Assembly (NCBI RefSeq): GCF_965215655.1
Contig: NZ_OZ244111.1
Location: 3,224,001-3,288,000 of the forward strand
Reading direction: 5' to 3'
Length of the DNA stretch: 64,000 bases
From: Nioella sp965215655
GTDB lineage: Bacteria > Pseudomonadota > Alphaproteobacteria > Rhodobacterales > Rhodobacteraceae
Shown one piece after another: positions 33,616 through 41,354 of this stretch. Made by a program: the position numbers and the translations under genes. The notes under the pieces are model-generated. The model did no database searches. It had not been told where the DNA came from and saw nothing but the letters and a program-made list of their open reading frames with translations. The first letter of the stretch is position 1. Every line of letters starts with the position of its first letter.

Positions 33616-34638
33616 ATGACAACCCAACTCAACGAGAAAAACGAGCGGACCAAGCGCGAGTTTCTGACCTATCGCAAGCACTCCAAGCAGGTCTCAGACA
33701 AGACCCTGGACCGCGAGATTGCCCATCTTGAGCGTTTCGACCTGTGGAACAAGCGCAAGGACTTCGCCAAGTTCCACATTGATTGGGCCGTAGGGTTTCG
33801 CGAGCATTTGGATCACGCCAAAAGCACGACAGGCAAGCCCCTCGCCAAATCCACCACCCGCTCGATCATGGCCACAATGCGAGAGTTCACCTTGTGGCTG
33901 TCACAGCAAGATGGGTTTCGACGCAGGATCAGGGCCAAGGACGCCAGCTATTTCCAACTTTCGAGACGCGATGAGGCGGAGGCACGCGCGGCCCCCGAAC
34001 GCCCCGCGCCCAGCCTTCGCCAAGCAAATCGCGCCTTGTCCATGATGCCCAGCGAGACGCCGCGCCAGATGCGCGACAAGGCGATCTTCGCGCTGCTGTG
34101 CCTCACCGGTATCCGCGTCGAGGCGCTGACTTCGCTCAAGATCAAGCATGTGGACCTGGACGAAAAGTCCGTCACCCAAAACCCGCGTGAGGTGGCCACC
34201 AAGTTCGGCAAGCGAATCGACACGTTCTTCGCCAAGGAGTTCTCAGAGGCCGAAGCCCCGCTGCGCGACTGGATGACCTATCTCGACGAGGTAGCACTCT
34301 ACAGCCCCGATGATCCGCTGTTTCCCGCCACAGCCCTGTCGGCACAATCAAACAGAGGGTTCGCAGCTTGCGGATTCACCCGCGCGAATTGGAAGACAAC
34401 CGAACCTGTTCGCAAGATCGTCAACACCGCCTTCGAAACAGCCGGTTTGCCCCCGTATGGTCCGCACGCCTTCCGGCACATGCTGGCCCGCCACGCGGCG
34501 AAGAATAGCAAGAGCGTGGCCGAGTTCATTGCCAACGCTCAAAACCTTGGCCACTCGGACCCGCTGATCACCCTGCGCAGCTATGGACAAATCAGCCGAG
34601 ACGAGCAGCGACGCCTGATAACCGGCGAAAGCGAGTGA
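33616..34638 (+). CDS. Tyrosine-type site-specific integrase (right end of island)
   Basis: A 340-aa integrase with a SAM-like core-binding region (about residues 10-115) and a catalytic domain carrying Arg167 (LTGIRVEALTSL), His284-xx-Arg287 (HAFRHMLARH), His313 (NLGHSDP) and nucleophile Tyr323. The set is complete. The ATG at 33616 has CGGAGG close ahead; the open frame upstream is unlikely. It lacks the DUF4102 arm domain, so it is a different class from the left integrase. Its stop is 115 bp from the tRNA-Ser, matching an element that targets that tRNA. Confidence 0.92.
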   Translation: MTTQLNEKNERTKREFLTYRKHSKQVSDKTLDREIAHLERFDLWNKRKDFAKFHIDWAVGFREHLDHAKSTTGKPLAKSTTRSIMATMREFTLWLSQQDGFRRRIRAKDASYFQLSRRDEAEARAAPERPAPSLRQANRALSMMPSETPRQMRDKAIFALLCLTGIRVEALTSLKIKHVDLDEKSVTQNPREVATKFGKRIDTFFAKEFSEAEAPLRDWMTYLDEVALYSPDDPLFPATALSAQSNRGFAACGFTRANWKTTEPVRKIVNTAFETAGLPPYGPHAFRHMLARHAAKNSKSVAEFIANAQNLGHSDPLITLRSYGQISRDEQRRLITGESE

Positions 34639-34671
34639 GCGGTTGCGCGCCTTGGGTGGACCGAACAAAGG

Positions 34672-34697
34672 TCAAGTGTGGGAACATGTGTGGGAAC
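34672..34697. promoter_or_regulatory. GTGGGAAC repeat pair at island right end
   Basis: TCAAGTGTGGGAAC (34672-34685) plus TGTGGGAAC (34689-34697), the same pair and orientation as at 10364-10389 near the left end. It lies between the integrase stop and the tRNA. Likely an arm-type binding site; inferred. Confidence 0.55.
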
Positions 34698-34751
34698 GGC
34701 AACCTCAAAATCCAGATTTTTCCTTTAATAACAAGGTCTAATTGGATTTTT

Positions 34752-34766
34752 ATGGCGGAGACGAAG
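34752..34766. other. attR: right core repeat inside tRNA-Ser 3' end
   Basis: Identical over 15 bases to 10224-10238. It overlaps the last 14 bases of the tRNA gene (minus strand) plus one base beyond the CCA. Integration here keeps the tRNA intact, typical for tRNA-targeting islands. Confidence 0.8.
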
Positions 34767-34842
34767 GGATTCGAACCCTCGAGACCCTTCCGGGCCTACT
34801 CCCTTAGCAGGGGAGCGCCTTCGACCACTCGGCCACGTCTCC
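34753..34842 (-). tRNA. tRNA-Ser (anticodon GCU)
   Basis: A 90-base class II tRNA. The acceptor arm pairs GGAGACG with CGTCTCC, with discriminator G and encoded CCA (34753-34755). The anticodon arm CTCCC-CTGCTAA-GGGAG gives GCU (34806-34808 on the plus strand). The long variable arm is typical of serine tRNAs, and the T-loop GGTTCGAATCC is standard. Its 3' end is the island attachment site. Confidence 0.95.
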
Positions 34843-34998
34843 GCTGGCGGGTGTATCCGTCTGCAAACCGGGGAACAAGGGGAAATTTGCCTTTGCGGGC
34901 GCGCTTTTGATATCCGCGGGGGCAACGCGGCAATCTTCGGTTAGTGCATTGCGTTCTGCAGGGGGGGCAGGCAGGATCGCCCGGACAGGAGGCCCCTC

Positions 34999-36000
34999 AT
35001 GAAAAACACCCAGGTCATTCTCGCCAGCCGCCCGGTTGGTGTCCCGAAGCCCGAGCATTTTGCCATCCGGGAGGTCGACGTGCCGGTGCTGGCCGAAGGG
35101 CAGGTCCTGATCCGCGTCAGCCACTGGTCCGTGGACCCCGCGATGCGGGGATGGGCCAATGACGTGCCGAACTACTCGCCCCCCGTGGCGCTTGGTGACC
35201 CCATGCGCAGCTTCGCCGTTGGCGAGGTCATCGCCAGCCGCCATCCCGGCTATGCCGAGGGTAACGTGGTCGAGGGACTTCTGGGCTGGCAGACTCATGC
35301 GATCAGCGACGGGTCCAACATCGGGCGCAAGGTGACGGAGACCGACCTGCCGCGCAGCTACGCGCTCGGGATCATGGGGCTGAATGGCACCACCGCCTAT
35401 TTCGGGTTGTTGGACTCCTGTGCGGCCAAGGCGGGCGATACGGTCGTGGTCTCGACCGCTGCGGGGGCCGTCGGGTCTGCCGTGGGGCAGATTGCCAAGG
35501 TCATCGGCTGCCGGACCGTCGGCATTGCGGGCGGGGCCGAGAAGGTCCGCCAGTGCCGAGAGGAGTTCGGCTATGACGCCGCCATCGACTACAAGGCCGG
35601 GGATGTGGCCAGCGCTGTCGCCGCCGCCTGCCCAGATGGAGTCGATTGCTATTTCGACAATACCTGCGGGCCGATCTCTGACGCGGTAATGACCAGGCTT
35701 GCCGTTGGGGCACGGATCACAATCTGCGGCACGGCGGCGATCACCGAATGGGATCCGCTGCCCGTTGGCCCGCGCGTTCACCGGCAATTGCTGGTGGCGC
35801 GCGCCCGGATGCAGGGGTTCCTGATCTTCGACTACAAGGACAGGCTGCACGAGGCCCGCACCGCCTTGGCGGGATGGCTGCGCGAGGGCAAGATCAGCGT
35901 GCGGGAACACATCCTCGACGGGCCAGAGGCCGCGATGGACGCGATCGGGATGCTTTACCGGGGCGAGAACACCGGCAAACTGATCGTCAAGGTGGACTGA
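34999..36000 (+). CDS. NADP-dependent oxidoreductase (CurA/leukotriene B4 dehydrogenase-like MDR)
   Basis: A 333-aa medium-chain reductase without zinc sites. Landmarks are SVDPAMRGWANDVPNYSPPV near the N-terminus, LGIMGLNGTTAYFGL and the nucleotide motif STAAGAVGSAVGQIAKVIGC, matching the CurA-like group that reduces enones with NADPH. It starts at the ATG at 34999 after an AGGAGG site. It is the first chromosomal-type gene beyond the tRNA-Ser island; physiological substrate unknown. Confidence 0.88.
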   Translation: MKNTQVILASRPVGVPKPEHFAIREVDVPVLAEGQVLIRVSHWSVDPAMRGWANDVPNYSPPVALGDPMRSFAVGEVIASRHPGYAEGNVVEGLLGWQTHAISDGSNIGRKVTETDLPRSYALGIMGLNGTTAYFGLLDSCAAKAGDTVVVSTAAGAVGSAVGQIAKVIGCRTVGIAGGAEKVRQCREEFGYDAAIDYKAGDVASAVAAACPDGVDCYFDNTCGPISDAVMTRLAVGARITICGTAAITEWDPLPVGPRVHRQLLVARARMQGFLIFDYKDRLHEARTALAGWLREGKISVREHILDGPEAAMDAIGMLYRGENTGKLIVKVD

Positions 36001-36006
36001 CCGGTT

Positions 36007-36864
36007 TTATTCGCCGTTGAACTCTACCGGCAGAATGTCCGACCCGTAGGATCCCACATTGTCGATGGCCCAGGCCTCGCCGCCATAAGGGTCATCGCCG
36101 ATACGGCCAATTCCAAATTGGATCTGTTCGCTCGGGTTCTGCACGACCACCTGCACGGTGTATTCGCTCTGCGTGTTCACGTTGGAACGGATGGCTTCAT
36201 AACGGGCACCATCAGCCTCGGCCTCGTACCAGGCGGCCGCGATTTCCAGCCGTTCCTCGGTCACATCGCGGCTGACGCTTTCGCGCTCGATGAAGTTGTA
36301 GGATACAAGTGTTTCGTCGGATCCATCGCTGGCTACGCTGTTGGTGCTGCCACCCGCCAGCCGCGTCGCGTCGATCATCACCCCGTTGACGAAGAGCCGC
36401 ATCTGGTCTGCTGCCTCCCAATTGCCGATGGTGGTCAGATCGAACTCGAACATCGCATAGCCTGTGTCGGGATCGAATGTGTAGGTGTTCAGCAGGACCG
36501 GGGCACCGCTTTGATCGTAGTAGGGACCAAGCATGCCTTCGAGCAGCGGGTCGTCATGCTCGTCGGCCATGGTAATCCAGCCCTGATCCCCATTGGTGAA
36601 ATCGTTGAAGACCAGCTCGACCAGCCCGTCATCGCCACCCGCGGCACCGGAACCGGCGCCCGAGGCTTCACCGGATCCTCCCGCGATAATATCGGAATTC
36701 AGAGTATCACGAATACTGCCGGCGAGACTTTCCAGCCCACCACTGACAACGCCGGCAACCGCAAGGCCAAGCCCCACCGTCGCGCTGACAAGCGGCACCC
36801 AGTCTGTGGTAACAGCCCCGCATTCGTCCAGGCAAAAAGCACTGACAGTATTCGGTCGCGACAT
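36007..36864 (-). CDS. Hypothetical protein with N-terminal hydrophobic segment and beta-rich domain
   Basis: A 285-aa protein. After a short N-terminus a hydrophobic stretch (WVPLVSATVGLGLAVAGVVS) may anchor it to the membrane, then a Gly/Ala/Ser linker, then a beta-rich region (LVELVFNDFTNGDQGWI, YAMFEFDLTTIGNWEAADQ, YTVQVVVQNPSEQIQFGIG) reminiscent of lectin-like or VPLPA-type sandwiches. The family is not recognised. I prefer the ATG at 36864; a GTG at 36918 would add 18 residues. It is convergent with the CurA-like gene. Confidence 0.6.
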   Translation of the reverse strand: MSRPNTVSAFCLDECGAVTTDWVPLVSATVGLGLAVAGVVSGGLESLAGSIRDTLNSDIIAGGSGEASGAGSGAAGGDDGLVELVFNDFTNGDQGWITMADEHDDPLLEGMLGPYYDQSGAPVLLNTYTFDPDTGYAMFEFDLTTIGNWEAADQMRLFVNGVMIDATRLAGGSTNSVASDGSDETLVSYNFIERESVSRDVTEERLEIAAAWYEAEADGARYEAIRSNVNTQSEYTVQVVVQNPSEQIQFGIGRIGDDPYGGEAWAIDNVGSYGSDILPVEFNGE

Positions 36865-36963
36865 CTCTATGCACCAATCAAGTGCCCCCAAGACGGCAAT
36901 GGACTGATATCTCGTCACAATTGGGGAAGAATTGCAGCAGTTTTGCCTTAATTGAGAATGGCT

Positions 36964-38061
36964 TCACGCATTGAACAGGAAATGCAGGACGTCACCGTCC
37001 TTGACGGTATAGGTCTTGCCCTCGACCCGCATCTTGCCCGCTTCCTTGGCGCCGGTTTCGCCATTGCAGGCGATGTAATCGTCATAGGCGATGGTTTCGG
37101 CCCGGATGAAACCGCGCTCGAAATCACCGTGGATGACGCCCGCGGCCTGCGGCGCGGCGGTGCCCCGGCGGATGGTCCAGGCGCGAGCCTCTTTCGGGCC
37201 GACGGTGAAATAGGTCTCAAGATTCAGCAGGCCATAGCCCGCGCGGATCAACCGGTCGAGCCCGGCCTCCTCCAGCCCCATTTCGCCCAGGAACATCTCG
37301 GCTTCCTCGGCGTCGAGCTGGCTGATCTCTTCCTCGATCTGGGCCGAGATGATCACAGTCGCCGCGCCCTGTTCGCGGGCCATGTCCTCTACTTTCGCCG
37401 AGAATTCATTGCCCTCAGCCGCAGAGCCTTCATCGACGTTGCAGACATAAAGCACCGGCTTGGTGGTCAGCAGTTGCAGCATCTTCCAAGCCTTCGCGTC
37501 CTCGGCGCTGACCTCGACCAGCCGCGCGGGCTTGCCGTCTTCCAGCATCGCCTGTGCCTCGGCCAGCAGCCGGTCCTGCTGCTGCGCTTCCTTGTCGTTG
37601 CCCTTCAGCTTGCGGACGAGGTTCGCGCGGCGCTTTTCGATGCTTTCCAGATCGGCCAGCATCAGCTCGGTCTCGATGGTCTCGGCATCCGCAATCGGGT
37701 CGATCCGGCCATCGACATGAGTGATGTCGTCATCCTCGAAGCAGCGCAAAACCTGCGCGATGGCATCGGTTTCGCGGATATTGGCGAGGAATTGGTTCCC
37801 CAGCCCCTCTCCCTTGGATGCGCCCTTCACCAGCCCCGCGATATCGACGAATGTCATGCGGGCGGGTATGATCTGCTTGGACCCTGCGATTGCCGCCAGC
37901 TTGTCCAGCCGCGGGTCAGGCACCGCAACATCGCCCACATTGGGCTCGATCGTGCAGAAGGGAAAATTCGCCGCCTGCGCCGCCGCCGTCTTGGTCAGCG
38001 CGTTGAACAGCGTGGACTTGCCCACATTCGGCAGCCCGACAATACCCATCTTGAAGCCCAT
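36964..38061 (-). CDS. ychF: Redox-regulated ATPase YchF
   Basis: A 365-aa member of the Obg-related YchF/Ola1 family, which binds ribosomes and prefers ATP over GTP. P-loop GLPNVGKST at the N-terminus, the DIAGLVKGASKGEGLGN switch region, and the C-terminal TGS domain (TYFTVGPKEARAWTIRRGTA, GFIRAETIAYDDY and the final VKDGDVLHFLFNA). The length is exactly typical. The start is the ATG at 38061 (MGFKMGIVG); an upstream in-frame ATG at 38109 is less likely. Confidence 0.96.
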   Translation of the reverse strand: MGFKMGIVGLPNVGKSTLFNALTKTAAAQAANFPFCTIEPNVGDVAVPDPRLDKLAAIAGSKQIIPARMTFVDIAGLVKGASKGEGLGNQFLANIRETDAIAQVLRCFEDDDITHVDGRIDPIADAETIETELMLADLESIEKRRANLVRKLKGNDKEAQQQDRLLAEAQAMLEDGKPARLVEVSAEDAKAWKMLQLLTTKPVLYVCNVDEGSAAEGNEFSAKVEDMAREQGAATVIISAQIEEEISQLDAEEAEMFLGEMGLEEAGLDRLIRAGYGLLNLETYFTVGPKEARAWTIRRGTAAPQAAGVIHGDFERGFIRAETIAYDDYIACNGETGAKEAGKMRVEGKTYTVKDGDVLHFLFNA

Positions 38062-38164
38062 CTGGCCCTCCGCATCCTTTGTTCCGGCGCCTTCTACGGC
38101 CTTGGGCATCCTACTGCAACGGGCCTCGTGCTATGCTCAGGGGGATCGACCCCAGGAGTTTCCG

Positions 38165-38605
38165 ATGCAGCCAATCCCCTACCTCATGTTTCAGGGCCAG
38201 TGCCGACAGGCGATGGATACCTATGCCGACCTCCTCAATGGCCGAGTGACCAGCGCGCTTCCGGCTACTGAAGCCAAGGACATGTACATCGACCACGGTG
38301 ACACGATGTATGTGCCGCCAGATCGGGCAGAATGGCTGGCGCATTGCGAGATGACCTACGAAGAAGGGGTTCTGATGGGGGCGGATGACCTCACCGGTGC
38401 CACCGAGCCCGGTGGCGGCTTCTGGGTGAGGGCCGCGTTTTCCAGCCTCGACCGGGCCGGGTCTGTTTTCGATCGGTTCGAGCGCGAATGCTGCTTCATC
38501 CTGATCCGAGGCTTCGCCCCGAACGCATGGACCGAAGGCTTCGGCATGTTGACGGATCGCTACGGAGTGCATTGGATGATCACTGCCCCATGGAACAAGG
38601 ATTGA
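38165..38605 (+). CDS. PhnB-like VOC family protein
   Basis: A 146-aa protein of the PhnB/3-demethylubiquinone-methyltransferase-like VOC group: PIPYLMFQGQCRQAMDTYAD at the N-terminus and FGMLTDRYGVHWMITAPW at the C-terminus. The ATG at 38165 is preceded by CCAGGAGTTTCC. It diverges from ychF and precedes trpA by 69 bases. Function in this family is mostly unknown. Confidence 0.82.
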   Translation: MQPIPYLMFQGQCRQAMDTYADLLNGRVTSALPATEAKDMYIDHGDTMYVPPDRAEWLAHCEMTYEEGVLMGADDLTGATEPGGGFWVRAAFSSLDRAGSVFDRFERECCFILIRGFAPNAWTEGFGMLTDRYGVHWMITAPWNKD

Positions 38606-38674
38606 CCGCCAAGCCCCATTGATTTCCTCGCAGACATTCGCCAAACGGGGCCGGAAGACTTGCGAGGAATTGCC

Positions 38675-39466
38675 ATGACCCGGATCAACGCCAAATTCGC
38701 TGCCCTGAAGGACGAGGGGAAGAAAGCCTTCGTGTCCTACATCATGGCCGGTGACCCCGACTACGCCACCTCGCTGGAGATCATGAAAGGCCTGCCCGGC
38801 GCGGGCGTGGACATCATCGAACTTGGCCTGCCCTTCACCGATCCGATGGCCGATGGCCCCACGATCCAGATTGCCGGTCAGCGCGCGCTGGAGGCCGGGC
38901 AGACCCTGCAAAAGACGCTCGATATGGCTGCCGAGTTCCGCAAAACCGACGACACCACCCCGATCGTGCTGATGGGGTATTACAACCCGATCTACAGCCG
39001 GGGCGTGGATAAGTTCCTTGTCGATGCCAAGGCCGCCGGGATCGACGGGCTGATCGTGGTGGACCTTCCGCCGGAAGAGGACGAGGAGCTGTGCATTCCG
39101 GCCCAGAAGGCGGGCCTCAACTTCATCCGTCTAGCCACCCCCACAACCGATGACGACCGCCTGCCCAAAGTGCTGCAGAACACGTCCGGCTTCGTTTATT
39201 ACGTCTCGATCACCGGCATCACCGGGGCCGCCGCCGCCGAAGCCACCGATGTGGCCCCCGAGGTCGCGCGGATCAAATCGCAGACCGACCTGCCCGTGAT
39301 CGTGGGCTTTGGCATCCGCACGCCCGAGACCTCTCAGGCCATCGCGTCCGTCGCGGATGGGGCCGTCGTCGGCTCCGCCATCGTGTCCGAAATCGCAGCG
39401 GGCAAGCCGGTGGCCGAGGTGCTGAGCTTCGTCAAATCGCTGGCAGACGGCGCGCATCGGGCCTGA
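38675..39466 (+). CDS. trpA: Tryptophan synthase alpha subunit
   Basis: A 263-aa TIM-barrel enzyme that cleaves indole-3-glycerol phosphate to indole and glyceraldehyde 3-phosphate. The catalytic Glu is in DIIELGLPFTDPMADGPTIQ and the Asp in GLIVVDLPPEED; VIVGFGIRTPE is the phosphate-binding loop. The ATG at 38675 follows GAGGAATTGCC. trpB and trpF are not adjacent, as is often seen when trp genes are split. Confidence 0.96.
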   Translation: MTRINAKFAALKDEGKKAFVSYIMAGDPDYATSLEIMKGLPGAGVDIIELGLPFTDPMADGPTIQIAGQRALEAGQTLQKTLDMAAEFRKTDDTTPIVLMGYYNPIYSRGVDKFLVDAKAAGIDGLIVVDLPPEEDEELCIPAQKAGLNFIRLATPTTDDDRLPKVLQNTSGFVYYVSITGITGAAAAEATDVAPEVARIKSQTDLPVIVGFGIRTPETSQAIASVADGAVVGSAIVSEIAAGKPVAEVLSFVKSLADGAHRA

Positions 39467-39471
39467 GTCCG

Positions 39472-39612
39472 ATGATTGCCTTGTCCCTGGGAAGCTTCGC
39501 GCCCGCCCTGATTGCCGCTGCCCCCGGCACTATCGCCATGATCGCAACGACAGCCCCGGGCGCACCGACGCTTCTGCCGGGGCTGGTCACCGTCCTGTCG
39601 GCGTTCGGCTAA
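39472..39612 (+). CDS. Possible small hydrophobic protein
   Basis: A 46-codon frame begins 6 bases after trpA (MIALSLGSFAPALIAAAPGT) and encodes one hydrophobic span. No clear ribosome site is seen, and it overlaps the 3' end of the convergent MaoC gene by 4 bases. It may be a small membrane peptide or chance. Confidence 0.3.
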   Translation: MIALSLGSFAPALIAAAPGTIAMIATTAPGAPTLLPGLVTVLSAFG

Positions 39613-40049
39613 CCCACCTGCCGCCTAAGGATATGCGTCGCGCGGTATTTCGCGACCTCTTCGCCGTCCTGGTTGTAGATCCGGTACTGGATTTCGGTCC
39701 GCCCCCGGTCGGGCCGCGACTGCGACGGGGTGGAGCCGATCACCTCTGCCTCTGCATGCAGCGTATCGCCGGGATAGACCGGCTTCATCCACCGCAACTC
39801 GTCCAGACCCGGAGACCCCAACGACGCCTCGTTCCACACATCCGCTTCAAGAGACAGGACGAAGGCAGTCAGGATGGTGTGGAACCCGCTGGCGATGATC
39901 CCACCATAGGGGGACTCCTTCGCCGCTTCGGGATCGGTATGGAAAGGCTGCGGGTCCCACCTGCGGGCAAAGCCCACGATCTCGGCCAAGGGCAGCGTCC
40001 GCGCCTCGGTCTTGAACCGGTAACCTACGGGCAAATCGTCGAAAAACAT
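39609..40049 (-). CDS. MaoC family dehydratase
   Basis: A 146-aa hot-dog-fold protein. Landmarks are FFDDLPVGYRFKTEARTLPL, the R-specific hydratase-type region RWDPQPFHTDPEAAKESPYG and GIIASGFHTI, then WMKPVYPGDTLHAEAEV. MaoC-like enzymes hydrate enoyl-CoA in fatty-acid or polyhydroxyalkanoate metabolism. The ATG at 40049 is preceded by GGAGGGAGAC. It diverges from the lactate dehydrogenase-like gene at 40156. Confidence 0.87.
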   Translation of the reverse strand: MFFDDLPVGYRFKTEARTLPLAEIVGFARRWDPQPFHTDPEAAKESPYGGIIASGFHTILTAFVLSLEADVWNEASLGSPGLDELRWMKPVYPGDTLHAEAEVIGSTPSQSRPDRGRTEIQYRIYNQDGEEVAKYRATHILRRQVG

Positions 40050-40155
40050 GTCTCCCTCCGCGTCTTGTCCCCTGCGGCAGAGTAACCGGAAAAAGGTCGT
40101 TGTGAACACGCGCACATATTGGTAAGAATTTCTCACCAATCTTGGAGGAGATCCC

Positions 40156-41319
40156 ATGCCCGTCATTACCAATATCGACGATCTCAAGCGCATCTATAAG
40201 CGGCGCACCCCCAAGATGTTCTACGATTACGCGGAATCAGGCAGCTGGACGGAACAGACATTCCGTGAAAATGTCAGCGATTTCAGCCAGATCCGGCTGC
40301 GGCAGCGGGTGGCGGTGGACATGACCAACCGCAGCACCGCAACAAAAATGGTTGGTCAGGACGTGTCCATGCCGGTGGCGCTCGCCCCCGTGGGCATGAC
40401 GGGGATGCAATGCGCTGATGGTGAGATCAAGGCCGCCCGCGCCGCCGAGAAGTTCGGCGTGCCCTTCACGCTGTCGACCCTCTCGATCTGTTCCATCGAG
40501 GATGTGGCCGAACAGACATCGAAGCCCTTCTGGTTCCAGGTCTACACGCTGACCGATGACGACTACATGCGCCGCCTGATCGGGCGCGCCCGCGACGCGG
40601 GCTGTTCGGCGCTGGTCATCACGCTCGACCTGCAGATGCTCGGCCAGCGGCACAAGGACCTCAAGAACGGCCTCTCCGCCCCGCCGAAACCCACGCTCGC
40701 CAACATGATCAACCTGTCGACCAAGTGGCGATGGGGCCTTGGGATGCTCGGCACCAAGCGCCGCACTTTCCGCAACGTGGTGGGCCATGTGGAGGGCATC
40801 ACCGATCCCGCCTCGCTGACCTCATGGACGGCAGAGAAATTCGACCACGCGCTCGACTGGGACCGGGTGAAGCAGCTGATGGACATGTGGGGCGGCAAGG
40901 TGATCCTGAAGGGCATCCTCGATGCAGAAGATGCCGTCAAAGCCGCCGATCTGGGGGCTGACGCAATCATCGTCTCGAACCATGGCGGGCGGCAGATCGA
41001 CGGGGCGCTCAGTTCCATCCGCATGCTGCAACCGATCCTGGACGCCGTGGGCGACCGGGTGGAGGTCCATATCGACGGCGGCATTCGCTCGGGCCAGGAC
41101 GTGCTGAAGGCCGTCGCCATGGGCGCCAAGGGCACCTATATCGGGCGCGCTTTTGTTTACGGCCTTGGCGCCATGGGCGAAGAAGGCGTGACCAAGGCGC
41201 TGGAGGTGATCCACAAGGAACTGGACACCAACATGGCGCTGTGCGGAGAACGCCAGCTGACCAACCTCGGGCGGCAGAACATCCTGGTGCCCAAGGGATT
41301 TTCCGGCGAGTGGGAATAA
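40156..41319 (+). CDS. lldD: FMN-dependent alpha-hydroxy acid dehydrogenase (L-lactate dehydrogenase type)
   Basis: A 387-aa flavin enzyme of the LldD/glycolate oxidase family that oxidises L-lactate or a similar 2-hydroxy acid and passes electrons to quinone or cytochrome. Motifs are ALAPVGMTGMQCADGEIKAA (FMN site), ALVITLDLQMLGQRHKD, ILKGILDAEDA (catalytic Lys), and IIVSNHGGRQIDGALSS (catalytic His and Arg), then VHIDGGIRSGQDVLKA. The ATG has GGAGGAGATCCC ahead. The substrate is not certain, so the symbol is by family. Confidence 0.88.
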   Translation: MPVITNIDDLKRIYKRRTPKMFYDYAESGSWTEQTFRENVSDFSQIRLRQRVAVDMTNRSTATKMVGQDVSMPVALAPVGMTGMQCADGEIKAARAAEKFGVPFTLSTLSICSIEDVAEQTSKPFWFQVYTLTDDDYMRRLIGRARDAGCSALVITLDLQMLGQRHKDLKNGLSAPPKPTLANMINLSTKWRWGLGMLGTKRRTFRNVVGHVEGITDPASLTSWTAEKFDHALDWDRVKQLMDMWGGKVILKGILDAEDAVKAADLGADAIIVSNHGGRQIDGALSSIRMLQPILDAVGDRVEVHIDGGIRSGQDVLKAVAMGAKGTYIGRAFVYGLGAMGEEGVTKALEVIHKELDTNMALCGERQLTNLGRQNILVPKGFSGEWE

Positions 41320-41325
41320 GGGACA

Positions 41326-41352
41326 GGGCGGCCACCGGGACCGCCCTTTTTT
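41326..41352 (+). terminator. Rho-independent terminator after lldD
   Basis: Arms GGGCGG (41326-41331) and CCGCCC (41341-41346) are followed by six T. It lies 7 bases past the lldD stop; the convergent M3 peptidase gene ends at 41355. Confidence 0.85.
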
Positions 41353-41354
41353 AT

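Noticed and set aside
10224..34766. An intact prophage
   Set aside because: No capsid, terminase, tail or lysis genes are visible; only integrases and excisionase-like genes.
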